A DNA stretch of 64,000 bases from Rhodobacterales bacterium HKCCE3408 (lineage in GTDB: Bacteria; Pseudomonadota; Alphaproteobacteria; Rhodobacterales; Rhodobacteraceae): positions 124,001 through 188,000 of the forward strand of contig WVSN01000006.1 of NCBI GenBank assembly GCA_015689705.1. The letters are read 5' to 3'. The translations under genes and the position numbers were made by a program. Below are positions 31,009-38,836 of this stretch, piece after piece. The notes under the pieces were generated by a model. The model had not been told where the DNA came from. It ran no database searches and saw only the letters and a program-made list of their open reading frames with translations. Each line of letters starts with the position of its first letter. Position 1 is the stretch's first letter.

Positions 31009-33066
31009 ATGCAAGACCGAAGCCCGTTGGGCCTGATCTGCCGACTCGCCCTCGCCGCGCTGTGCGCCACAGTCCTCGTGACGAGCGCATCCGCCCAGTC
31101 GGGCCTGCGTCGCGAACATGTCGAAATGGCGGGCTGGACCGGCAGCGTGATCGACGGTGTGGTCGAGGGCCGGGATACCGTCCTCTACGAGATCGCCGCG
31201 GCTGCGGGCGATCAGCTCACCGTGCGCCTGCATTCGCCCAACACGGCCGCCTATTTCAACGTCTACGCTCCGGGCCGGGGCCCCGGGGAAGAGGCGCTTG
31301 CCGTGGGCAGCCTGACCTCCGAGATGATGCCGGAGCTCAACGAGTTCGTGGCGACAGTGCCGGCCGCCGGAACCTACACGGTTTCCGTCTACCTGTTCCG
31401 GGCCGCCGCCCGCGCGGGCGAGGTCGCACCCTATTCGATCGAGATCGACCTGCTGTCGCCGTCGGACGACGCGGATTCGGCAGCACCGCTCGTTTTCCAG
31501 GTGCGGACCCGCTCTCCCGAGGGGCATCTGAACGTTCACACTGACCCATCGACGGACGCGCCGCGCATCGGTCGCTATCCCAACGGCACCATTCTCCGCG
31601 ATATCGGCGGCTGCCGCCCCGGCGACGGTCGCGACTGGTGCGAGGTCATGGCTGAAGGCGGCGGACTGGCGGGCTACGTGGCCCGCGAGTTCCTCGCCCC
31701 GGTCTTCCGCCGGGCCGGAACGCCCACGGCGCCCGTCCGCTCCTCCTCGGGGCTGCCGGCGCACCCGCCGTCGCCGACGATCCCGCCTGCCGTTTCGGCG
31801 GCTTCGGATCACTTCCACGTGCACCTCGACAATCCGCAGGGACATCTGGGGGTTCATGCCGGACCGTCCGTGCACACCGTTCGCGTCGGACGCCTGACCG
31901 ACGGGTCCGACCTTCGCAACATCGGCGGCTGCGTCCGGAACGAAGGCCGGACATGGTGCGACGTGATGCAAGCGGGCGGAGGCGTTTCGGGGTGGGTCGC
32001 GGCTGAATACCTGCGGGACGGGTACGCGCCCGCGGCCCATGTCACGGCGCCGGCCGCGGCACCGATGGCGGACTTCGCCGACGGTCTGTCGGGCGGGCCG
32101 GACTACTGGCGGGTCAGCGTGAACCGCAGCGGCAGCTCGCTCCGCATGCACAGCCAGCCTTCGACCGACGCGCCGATCGTCTCGCGTCTTCCGGATGGCA
32201 GCACGCTGAGGAACGCAGGCGGGTGCCGGATGAGCGATGGCGAACGGTGGTGCTTCGTCAGCTCGGTCTCGGGTCACGCAACCGGATGGGTCGCCGGTGA
32301 GTTCCTCGTCGAAGGGTCAGCGCCCGGCATCGCGCGACATATCCCGGCGCCACCGGTGGCATCGCCTGCCCCGCTTGAAGCGCCGACGACAGCCGCCGCC
32401 TCGGGCCCGCAATACGACGCGAGCGGGACACTTGCCTGCGTGCGCGACCGCGATGCGGCCGAGGCCCAGTGCAGCTACGGTGCCGTCCACGAAGGCAGCG
32501 GCAATGGATATGTCCTGATCAACTGGCCCGACGGCGGCAGCCGCGCCATCTCCTTCGAGGGCGGCATGCCGGTCTATTTCGATCAGTCGCAGGCCGACGG
32601 CGATGCCGAGATGACCGTGACCCGCTCGGGCGACGATTTCGTCGTCTTCATCGGCGAGTCCCGGTTCGTCATTCCTGCCGGTCTCTTCGCTGCGTCAGCC
32701 GCCGGGACGGCGACCCAACTGCCTCTGGTCCCGCCGCCGGCCGGACCGGATGATGACGCACTGGTCGCCGGTACGGAGTTCAACGCGACGGGACAGGTGT
32801 CCTGCATCCGCGACCAGGACGCGGCCGAAGCCATGTGCGACGCCGGTGTCACCCGCGACGGCGATGGCTCGGGCTTCGTCACGATTTTCTGGCCCGACGG
32901 CGGCAGCCGCGTCCTGTTCTTCGAGGACGGCACGCCGGTCTACTATGACGAGTCCGAGGCCGATGACGGCGCGGAGATGACGGTGACGCAGGTGTCGGAC
33001 ACCTTCGTCGTCTTCGTCGGTGCCGCTCGGTTCGTCATTCCCGAATTCTTCCTGACGGGTGGCTGA
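31009..33066 (+). CDS. Secreted multidomain protein: PPC-like, three SH3b-like and two C-terminal repeats
   Basis: A 685-residue exported protein. A signal peptide (to about SASAQ, residue 30) precedes a PPC-like beta domain (31-155). Three SH3b-like repeats follow (about 160-222, 265-330, 365-430), each with LNVH/LGVH/LRMH early and a GGC...WC cysteine pair that could form a disulfide. Proline/alanine linkers separate them. The last 220 residues hold two copies of a domain marked CVRDRDAAEAQC or CIRDQDAAEAMC, WPDGGSR and FVVFIGESRFVIP. SH3b domains often bind peptidoglycan or proteins. The ATG at 31009 is preferred because AGGAG lies 8 bases upstream. Confidence 0.75.
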   Translation: MQDRSPLGLICRLALAALCATVLVTSASAQSGLRREHVEMAGWTGSVIDGVVEGRDTVLYEIAAAAGDQLTVRLHSPNTAAYFNVYAPGRGPGEEALAVGSLTSEMMPELNEFVATVPAAGTYTVSVYLFRAAARAGEVAPYSIEIDLLSPSDDADSAAPLVFQVRTRSPEGHLNVHTDPSTDAPRIGRYPNGTILRDIGGCRPGDGRDWCEVMAEGGGLAGYVAREFLAPVFRRAGTPTAPVRSSSGLPAHPPSPTIPPAVSAASDHFHVHLDNPQGHLGVHAGPSVHTVRVGRLTDGSDLRNIGGCVRNEGRTWCDVMQAGGGVSGWVAAEYLRDGYAPAAHVTAPAAAPMADFADGLSGGPDYWRVSVNRSGSSLRMHSQPSTDAPIVSRLPDGSTLRNAGGCRMSDGERWCFVSSVSGHATGWVAGEFLVEGSAPGIARHIPAPPVASPAPLEAPTTAAASGPQYDASGTLACVRDRDAAEAQCSYGAVHEGSGNGYVLINWPDGGSRAISFEGGMPVYFDQSQADGDAEMTVTRSGDDFVVFIGESRFVIPAGLFAASAAGTATQLPLVPPPAGPDDDALVAGTEFNATGQVSCIRDQDAAEAMCDAGVTRDGDGSGFVTIFWPDGGSRVLFFEDGTPVYYDESEADDGAEMTVTQVSDTFVVFVGAARFVIPEFFLTGG

Positions 33067-33109
33067 TCCCTGCCGCCAACCGCCACAACTGCTACAGGAG
33101 TTGCCCAGT

Positions 33110-33754
33110 ATGTCGCCAAGATCGTTGCTGTTCGCGCTTGCGATCGCCCTGCCGGCGCCGGCCATCGCGCAGAACGTGGGTCCGCTTCTCGACCGGTGCG
33201 GCGCCGTCGCCCGCCAGTATTTCGGCGCGCCCTACGCTCAGTCGAACATGCGCTACAATGGCTCGCGCGTTGATGGGACACAGACGGTCGGCGGCGAGCT
33301 CTACATGTCCGGCCGCGCGCCCTACATCGCCTGCGCGTTCCGTGCCGATGGCCGCCAGACGGAGTTCTTCATCGATGGCCAGGACCAGACCGCCTACCTT
33401 CGCAGCTCCGGCGGATCGGGCGGCGGCACCTCGGCCGGGTCGACCGATACGGTCCGCGTCCAGTTCGCTGCCGGTACTTCCGGGGCGGAACTGAGCGACA
33501 GCCTCGCCCCGGGTGCGAGCCGCCGCTACGTCCTTGGCGCCGGGGACGGCCAGTTCCTGTACGTGCGCGTCGCGCCCTGGAACGGGTCGCTTGAATACCA
33601 GATCTTCAACCCCGACAATTCATTCCTGCTCGACCTGATCCCGGCCAATCGGGAGTATCGCGGGCAACTTTGGCAGTCCGGCGACCACGTCGTCGAGGTG
33701 GTCAACCGGACGAATGCCGTGGTGTCCTACAACGTGATCTTCGGCATCGACTGA
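33110..33754 (+). CDS. Secreted protein with a two-cysteine domain and PPC-like domain
   Basis: A 214-residue exported protein (signal to about PAIAQ). The N-terminal domain has LLDRCGAVARQYFGAPY and, about 47 residues later, a second cysteine in YIACAFRADGR. A Gly/Ser linker leads to a C-terminal beta domain (VRVQFAAGTSGAELSDSL, SGDHVVEVVNRTNAVVSYNV) like PPC domains. The first domain resembles the following lipoprotein, and the second resembles the N-terminal domain of the gene upstream. The start is set by AGGAG nine bases before the ATG. Function unknown. Confidence 0.7.
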   Translation: MSPRSLLFALAIALPAPAIAQNVGPLLDRCGAVARQYFGAPYAQSNMRYNGSRVDGTQTVGGELYMSGRAPYIACAFRADGRQTEFFIDGQDQTAYLRSSGGSGGGTSAGSTDTVRVQFAAGTSGAELSDSLAPGASRRYVLGAGDGQFLYVRVAPWNGSLEYQIFNPDNSFLLDLIPANREYRGQLWQSGDHVVEVVNRTNAVVSYNVIFGID

Positions 33755-33800
33755 TGCCGGGGCCCCAACCTTCACCCAGACCTCAACGAAAGGACCATCA

Positions 33801-34103
33801 ATGAAACCGATCCTAACGACCGTCTTCGCGATTTCGTCGCTTGCGATGTTGTCCGGCTGCATCGACGACAGCGCGCCGCCGCCGGCCGGCAACGATCCCG
33901 AGGCCGCCGCGCGCGCCGCCTGTGTGCGCGACGTCCGATCGACGACCGGGAACCCGGACGTCGTGGTGTCCAGCTCGTCCTTCTCGGAAGCCGGCACCGA
34001 GGTCATCCTGACTGTCGGCGGCACCGGAACCTGGCGCTGCATCGCCTACCGCGACGGCAGCACGGCCGGAATTGAATCGCTGACAAACGAGGGCTTCCTC
34101 TGA
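33801..34103 (+). CDS. Small lipoprotein with two-cysteine domain
   Basis: A 100-residue lipoprotein with a signal and lipobox LSGC at residues 17-20. After an acidic, proline-rich linker the mature part has AAARAACVRDVRSTTG and, later, GTGTWRCIAYRDGSTAGI. This C-x(about 55)-C pattern ending in W/Y-x-C-x-A-x-R-DG is also seen in the preceding protein. An AAAGGA site lies before the ATG. It is probably anchored in the outer membrane as part of the same envelope gene set. I do not recognise a named family. Confidence 0.75.
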   Translation: MKPILTTVFAISSLAMLSGCIDDSAPPPAGNDPEAAARAACVRDVRSTTGNPDVVVSSSSFSEAGTEVILTVGGTGTWRCIAYRDGSTAGIESLTNEGFL

Positions 34104-34375
34104 AAAAATGGCCGTGCAGGGCGGCGTTCTGGATCTTCGCGTTTCTCTACGCAGCCGCGCTCGCCCTTTTCGCAATCGGAACATTCGGCCTGTTCGGCCA
34201 GGAACGCGACCCTCTGTCGGGCGTGTTCCTGGTCCCGATCGGCCTGCCCTGGAACCTGCTCGGCGGATCGCTCCCCGAGGCGGCGTTGCTCTGGGTCGGG
34301 CTCCTGGCGCCTCTCGTCAACCTGCTGCTGATCGTCGGGCTCTGCCGGCTCCTGGCATCGCGGAAGGCGTCCTGA
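34100..34375 (+). CDS. Small membrane protein with CTG start, overlapping the lipoprotein gene
   Basis: A 91-residue open frame starts at CTG (CTGA overlaps the lipoprotein stop) and is preceded by GAGGG six bases upstream. The protein begins MKKWPCRAAFWIFAFLYAAA, has three hydrophobic stretches (the third APLVNLLLIVGLCRLL), a short acidic loop GQERDPLSG, and a basic tail. No ATG, GTG or TTG lies in frame between the upstream stop codon (34073-34075) and this point. The hydrophobic periodicity and codon bias argue that it is real. It is the last gene of the envelope run. No family assigned. Confidence 0.6.
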   Translation: MKKWPCRAAFWIFAFLYAAALALFAIGTFGLFGQERDPLSGVFLVPIGLPWNLLGGSLPEAALLWVGLLAPLVNLLLIVGLCRLLASRKAS

Positions 34376-34426
34376 CCATCGTGTCGCTTTCGTAGAGATA
34401 CGGACCGGTCGCCTTACGAGGCCGGA

Positions 34427-35647
34427 CTAGGCCCGTGCGGTCGCCCGCGGTCCAAGCGCCGCCATCGCGCCGCGAAGCTCGGCGAGCCCTCGCATCCGGC
34501 CGATCAGCGGGTAGCCGGGCATCATCGGGCGATCCAGATCGGACAGGAGCGACTGGCCGTGGTCCGGGCGCATCGGGATTTCGGCATCGTTGCGTCCGTC
34601 AGATTTTCGCCGGGCTTCTTCGTCCAGAAGCGCGGCGATCGTCGCAACCATGTCGGTGTCGCCGGAGAGATGCTCTGACTCGTGGAAACTGACCCGCATG
34701 CCATCCGCCGGATCCTCGCGTTTCGTATTGCGAAGATGCACGAAGTGGATGCGCGGTCCGTGCCGGGACACGAAGTCCACCGGGTCGAAATCCGCCGCCA
34801 CGCCGAGTGAGCCGGTGCACAGCGTCGCGCCGCTCGATGGAAGATCGACCGCTTCGAGAACACGGGCGTAGTCGTCCGTCGACGACATGACCCGCGGCAG
34901 GCCAAGCAATGCGAAGGGCGGATCGTCCGGGTGGCAGCAGAGACGCAGACCGAGGCGCTCGGCCTCGGGCGCGACTTCGGACAGGAAGTCGATCAGGTTC
35001 TGCCGCAGCCTGTCCGGCGTGATCTCGGCATAGCGTCCCAGATGGGCGCTGACGTCTTCCAGCGTCCAGCGCTCGTTCGCGCCGGGCAGCCCGGCGACGA
35101 TGTTTGAGACGAGGTCGGACTTCGCCGCGTCTCCGAGCGCAGACAGCCGTTCCGCAGCCGCATCCCGAATCGCGTCCCCGTAATCTTCCTCTGCCCCGCC
35201 ACGGCGCAGCAGGTGGATGTCGAAGACCGCGAAATCGACGAGGTCGAACGCCATCGCCGAGCCGCCGTTCGGGAGCCGCCGCTGAAGCTCGGTCCGGGTC
35301 CAGTCAAGCACCGGCATGAAATTGTAGCAGATCACCCGGGGGCCGCCCGACGCCGCGATGTTGCGCATGCTGGCGCGATACGCCTCGAGGTCCTCGCGCC
35401 AGCCGTCGGACTGGGTCTTGATCGCCTCGGAGACCGGCAGGCTTTCGATGACATCCCAGGTGAGACCGCTCGGCGCGTCGGGCGCGCCCTCGATCTCGCG
35501 TTGCCGCTTCGCGATCTCGTCGGTGCTCCAGACGGCCCCGGTCGGCACATGGTGCAGCGCCGACACGATCCCCGCGGCTCCGGTCTGGCGGATCTCCGCA
35601 ATCCGGATTTCGTCAGCCGGCCCGAACCAGCGCCACGTCTCTCTCAT
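34427..35647 (-). CDS. uxuA: Mannonate dehydratase
   Basis: This 406-residue enzyme dehydrates D-mannonate to 2-keto-3-deoxygluconate in glucuronate breakdown. Characteristic sequence includes MRETWRWFG at the start, GIVSALHHVPTGAVW, VICYNFMPVLDWTRT, LCCHPDDPP, CTGSLGV, VHLRNTK and FHESEHLSGDTDM, where the Cys and His residues supply the metal site. It is the last gene of the importer operon and overlaps the ATPase stop by 4 bases. With UxaC and UxuB some 9 kb away it completes a full glucuronate-to-KDG route; KDG kinase and aldolase are not in the window. Confidence 0.95.
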   Translation of the reverse strand: MRETWRWFGPADEIRIAEIRQTGAAGIVSALHHVPTGAVWSTDEIAKRQREIEGAPDAPSGLTWDVIESLPVSEAIKTQSDGWREDLEAYRASMRNIAASGGPRVICYNFMPVLDWTRTELQRRLPNGGSAMAFDLVDFAVFDIHLLRRGGAEEDYGDAIRDAAAERLSALGDAAKSDLVSNIVAGLPGANERWTLEDVSAHLGRYAEITPDRLRQNLIDFLSEVAPEAERLGLRLCCHPDDPPFALLGLPRVMSSTDDYARVLEAVDLPSSGATLCTGSLGVAADFDPVDFVSRHGPRIHFVHLRNTKREDPADGMRVSFHESEHLSGDTDMVATIAALLDEEARRKSDGRNDAEIPMRPDHGQSLLSDLDRPMMPGYPLIGRMRGLAELRGAMAALGPRATARA

Positions 35648-36726
35648 GCGGCGGACCGGAGGGACAGGGTGCTGTCGTTGTCGAACAGGTGGACGGCATG
35701 GGGCTGGTAGCTGAGGGCAACCCGTTCGCCGGCCTGCACCCGCGTCTGCCCGGGATTGTGGACCGTCAGGCGCGTGCCATCGGCCAGCTCGCCATAGAGA
35801 TAGCTTTCGGTGCCGAGCTGTTCGACGGCCGCCACGTTCAGGTGGATGGGTCCGGTTTCCGCCGGCTGCAGGTCGTTCGGCCTGATCCCCAGTGTCACGT
35901 TCTGGCCCGCACGGTGATCGAACCCCTCGACCGGCAGCGTCACCTCTTCGCCGGTATTCAGCGTCAGAAGCGACCGGTCGCTCATGCTAACCGCACCCTT
36001 GAGGAAGTTCATCTTGGGGCTGCCGATGAAGCCCGCCACGAAGAGGTTCCGCGGATAGTTGAAGAGATCGAGCGGCCGGCCGAACTGTTCGAGTTCCCCA
36101 AGCCGGAGCACCGCGATCTTGTCGGCCATCGTCATCGCCTCGATCTGGTCGTGCGTCACGTAGATCATCGTGTTGCCAAGCCGCTTGTGCAGGCCCGAGA
36201 TCTCGCCGCGCATATCGACCCGAAGCTCGGCGTCGAGGTTGGAGAGCGGTTCGTCGAACAGGTAGACCCGCGGTTCCCGCGCGATGGCCCGGCCGATAGC
36301 GACGCGCTGACGCTGGCCGCCCGACAGGTCCTTCGGCCGGCGGTCGAGCAGCATGTCGATCTTAAGCATCTTCGAGACCTCGTCGACCTTCGCCGCGATC
36401 TCGCCCTTCGGCGTGTTGATGTTCTCGAGCCCGAACGAGAGGTTCTGCCGCACCGTCATGTGCGGGTAGAGCGCGTAGGACTGGAACACCATGGCCAGCC
36501 CGCGATCGGCCGCCGGAATGTGATTGACCACGTCGCCGCCGATCTCGATGGCGCCACCGGTGATCGGTTCCAGTCCCGAGATCATCCGCAGAAGTGTGGA
36601 CTTTCCGCAACCCGACGGGCCGACGAAGACGCAGAACTCGCCGTGCCCGATGGCAAGGTCGATACCCTTGATGACCTCGACGGAACCGTAGGCCTTGCGA
36701 ACGTCCTTGAGCTCGATGGAAGCCAT
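35644..36726 (-). CDS. Sugar ABC transporter ATPase (MalK/UgpC-type)
   Basis: A 360-residue ATPase with Walker A GPSGCGKST, Q-loop VFQSYALYPHMTV, signature LSGGQRQRVAIGRAI, Walker B VYLFDEPLSNLD and switch YVTHDQIEAMT. The C-terminal regulatory TOBE-like domain (GIRPNDLQPAETG) is complete. It powers the MalFG-type permeases encoded upstream. It overlaps uxuA by 4 bases and follows the second permease by 10 bases. Confidence 0.93.
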   Translation of the reverse strand: MASIELKDVRKAYGSVEVIKGIDLAIGHGEFCVFVGPSGCGKSTLLRMISGLEPITGGAIEIGGDVVNHIPAADRGLAMVFQSYALYPHMTVRQNLSFGLENINTPKGEIAAKVDEVSKMLKIDMLLDRRPKDLSGGQRQRVAIGRAIAREPRVYLFDEPLSNLDAELRVDMRGEISGLHKRLGNTMIYVTHDQIEAMTMADKIAVLRLGELEQFGRPLDLFNYPRNLFVAGFIGSPKMNFLKGAVSMSDRSLLTLNTGEEVTLPVEGFDHRAGQNVTLGIRPNDLQPAETGPIHLNVAAVEQLGTESYLYGELADGTRLTVHNPGQTRVQAGERVALSYQPHAVHLFDNDSTLSLRSAA

Positions 36727-36736
36727 TGTCGTATCC

Positions 36737-37813
36737 TTACTTTCCGCCGGTCGAGGCGATGCCCGTCGCGATGTATTTCTGCAGGAACATGAACACCGCC
36801 GCGATCGGAAGGAGTGTCAGAACGGTCATGGCCAGCAGGCTCGGCCAGTCGGTCTGAAGCTCGCCCTGGAACGAGTTCAGCGCCAGCTGAAGCGTGAAGT
36901 TCTCGGTCCGCGTCAGCACGATCAGGGGCCACAGGAAGTCGTTCCACCGCCACATGATCGCGAGGATCGCGAGCACAGCGATGGCCGGAGCGGATAACGG
37001 CACGACGATGCGCCAGAAGATCTTCCACTCGCTCGCCTTGTCCATCCGCGCAGCGTCGAGGATCTCGTCCGGAATGGTGATCATATACTGCCGCAGCAGG
37101 AACACACCGGTCGGGGTCGCCGCGCCGGGAATGATGACGCCCCAGAGCGAATTGAACATGCCGAGTTCGGTGACGATCAGGAAGAGCGGCACAAGAACGA
37201 CCGTCTGTGGGATCATCAGCGTTCCGATCACCAGCAGAAGCACCGCGTTGCGTCCCCTGAACTGGTATTTCGACAGGGCGAAGGCGGCCATCGAGTTCAC
37301 CAGCAGCATCAGGAGCGTCGCCATCACGGTGATGAAGGTCGAGTTCCAGAAGAAGCGCAGGAAATTGAAGCGCTCGAAGAGCTGCGTGTAGTTCTCGGTC
37401 GCGAAGGCGATCCCCTCCACTGGCTCGAGCTGGTCGGTCGTCAGGCGGATCCGCTCGTCGGGATTGGCCGGCACCACGACCTCGGCGCGCCCGGCTGCCC
37501 GGCGCGTCTGCCCGACCAGCTCGCCGGCCAGATCGCCTTCGGTCACGCGGAAGGCCAGCAGCGGCTCGTCGAACCCGTCGACCTCGATCGTTTCCTGAGC
37601 GTAGGGCAGGAAGCGCGGCGGAAAGCGGTCAAGCTCGTTGCGGTCCTTGAAGCTGGACAGGACGAGCCAGACGACCGGGCCGAACATGAGGAAAATGCCG
37701 AGGCAGAGGTAGCCGTAGGACACCCAGTCGGTCCAGTGCAGTCGTTCGCGCCCGCGGGTCGCGGTGAGAAAGCCGAGAATGCCGGTGCGGCGGGAAGACG
37801 TGAGATCAGCCAT
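36737..37813 (-). CDS. Carbohydrate ABC transporter permease (MalG-type)
   Basis: A 358-residue inner-membrane permease. The EAA loop, the ATPase contact, is seen as IPDEILDAARMDKASEWKIFWRIVVP. Between the first and second helices there is a periplasmic insertion of about 90 residues (around residues 55-145) that typical MalG-type permeases lack at this length. The gene overlaps the MalF-type gene by 8 bases. It imports a sugar acid or oligouronide, judged from the linked uxu/uxa genes. Confidence 0.92.
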   Translation of the reverse strand: MADLTSSRRTGILGFLTATRGRERLHWTDWVSYGYLCLGIFLMFGPVVWLVLSSFKDRNELDRFPPRFLPYAQETIEVDGFDEPLLAFRVTEGDLAGELVGQTRRAAGRAEVVVPANPDERIRLTTDQLEPVEGIAFATENYTQLFERFNFLRFFWNSTFITVMATLLMLLVNSMAAFALSKYQFRGRNAVLLLVIGTLMIPQTVVLVPLFLIVTELGMFNSLWGVIIPGAATPTGVFLLRQYMITIPDEILDAARMDKASEWKIFWRIVVPLSAPAIAVLAILAIMWRWNDFLWPLIVLTRTENFTLQLALNSFQGELQTDWPSLLAMTVLTLLPIAAVFMFLQKYIATGIASTGGK

Positions 37814-38774
37814 CGACGCTTCTCCTGTTGGCCCAGAGTTGCGCGAGCGTCAGCACGACGAGCACGCCCGCCACCAGCAGCGAGGCCGCGGCAGCCAGTC
37901 CGAACAGCCGGGGCGCCCCGGCAAAGCCCTTCTCGTAGATGTACTGGATGATGAATGTCGTCGCCGTGCCCGGTCCGCCGCCGGTGAAGGCGTAGATCTC
38001 GTCGAAGGTCTGCACGCCCTTGATGAGCGCGAGGACGAGCACGACCAGCATCGTCGGTGACAGGAGCGGCAGGGTGATCCGCCGGAAGGTGCGCCAGGCG
38101 CCGGCGCGATCCATGATCGCCGCCTCGTAGACGTCGCGCGGGATCGCTTGCAGCCCCGCCAGCAGGATCAGCGTATAGAAGCCCATATGCGCCCAGACTG
38201 ATATGAAGACCGACCAGGCGAAGGCCCAGTGCGCATCGACCAGCCAGTTGAACCCGCCGATCCCGGTCCAGTCGAGAAAGGCGTTCAGCACGCCCTCGCG
38301 CTGGAGGATCCACTTCCAGATCAGCGCCACCACGACGGGAGACAGCAGGACCGGGAAGAAGAAGACGGAGCGGAAGAAGCCGCGGGCGCGGATGTCGCGG
38401 TTGAGGATCACCGCGGTCAGAAGCGAGAAGCCGACCATGATCCCGACCTGAAGCGTCACGAACCAGATCGTGTTCCAGACCGCGCGCCAGAACTTGTCCT
38501 CGCGGCAGGAATTCGGGTCGAGGAAGTCGCTGCAGTCGAGCAGCGTGCCGAAATTGCTGGCGCCGATGTAGGGCCGGTCCGAGAGCAGGACGTTGTCGCT
38601 GCCCGTCATCGAGTAGACGACGTTCAGGATCACGGGCAGGAAAGCAAAGAGTCCGAAAAGGATCAGGTTGGGCAGGAGGAATACCCAGGCCAGCCGGTTG
38701 ATCCCGAGCAGACGCTGGAGTGCGATCATGGGGATTTCGACGATCCGCATGACCGATGAAATGACGCTGAGCAT
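37806..38774 (-). CDS. Sugar ABC transporter permease (MalF-type)
   Basis: A 322-residue permease with six main helices. The EAA loop reads IPRDVYEAAIMDRAGAWRTFRRITLP. A periplasmic loop near residues 78-95 holds two cysteines (CSDFLDPNSC) likely to form a disulfide. The ATG is preceded by GGGGGAGGAGGGA. It pairs with the MalG-type protein. A stable hairpin separates it from the upstream binding-protein gene. Confidence 0.92.
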   Translation of the reverse strand: MLSVISSVMRIVEIPMIALQRLLGINRLAWVFLLPNLILFGLFAFLPVILNVVYSMTGSDNVLLSDRPYIGASNFGTLLDCSDFLDPNSCREDKFWRAVWNTIWFVTLQVGIMVGFSLLTAVILNRDIRARGFFRSVFFFPVLLSPVVVALIWKWILQREGVLNAFLDWTGIGGFNWLVDAHWAFAWSVFISVWAHMGFYTLILLAGLQAIPRDVYEAAIMDRAGAWRTFRRITLPLLSPTMLVVLVLALIKGVQTFDEIYAFTGGGPGTATTFIIQYIYEKGFAGAPRLFGLAAAASLLVAGVLVVLTLAQLWANRRSVDG

Positions 38775-38800
38775 GGCTCCCTCCTCCCCCTGAGCCGGAG

Positions 38801-38827
38801 CCCCCCGCGCCGGTCAGGCGCGAGGGG
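38801..38827 (-). promoter_or_regulatory. Intercistronic hairpin after the CUT1 binding-protein gene
   Basis: In the minus-strand transcript CCCCTCGCGCC pairs with GGCGCGGGGGG (11 bp, one G-U) around TGACC, beginning about 9 bases after the binding-protein stop. It has no T-run and lies just ahead of the permease ribosome binding site. Such hairpins commonly protect the binding-protein part of the message or cause partial termination. Confidence 0.55.
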
Positions 38828-38836
38828 CGGAACCGG

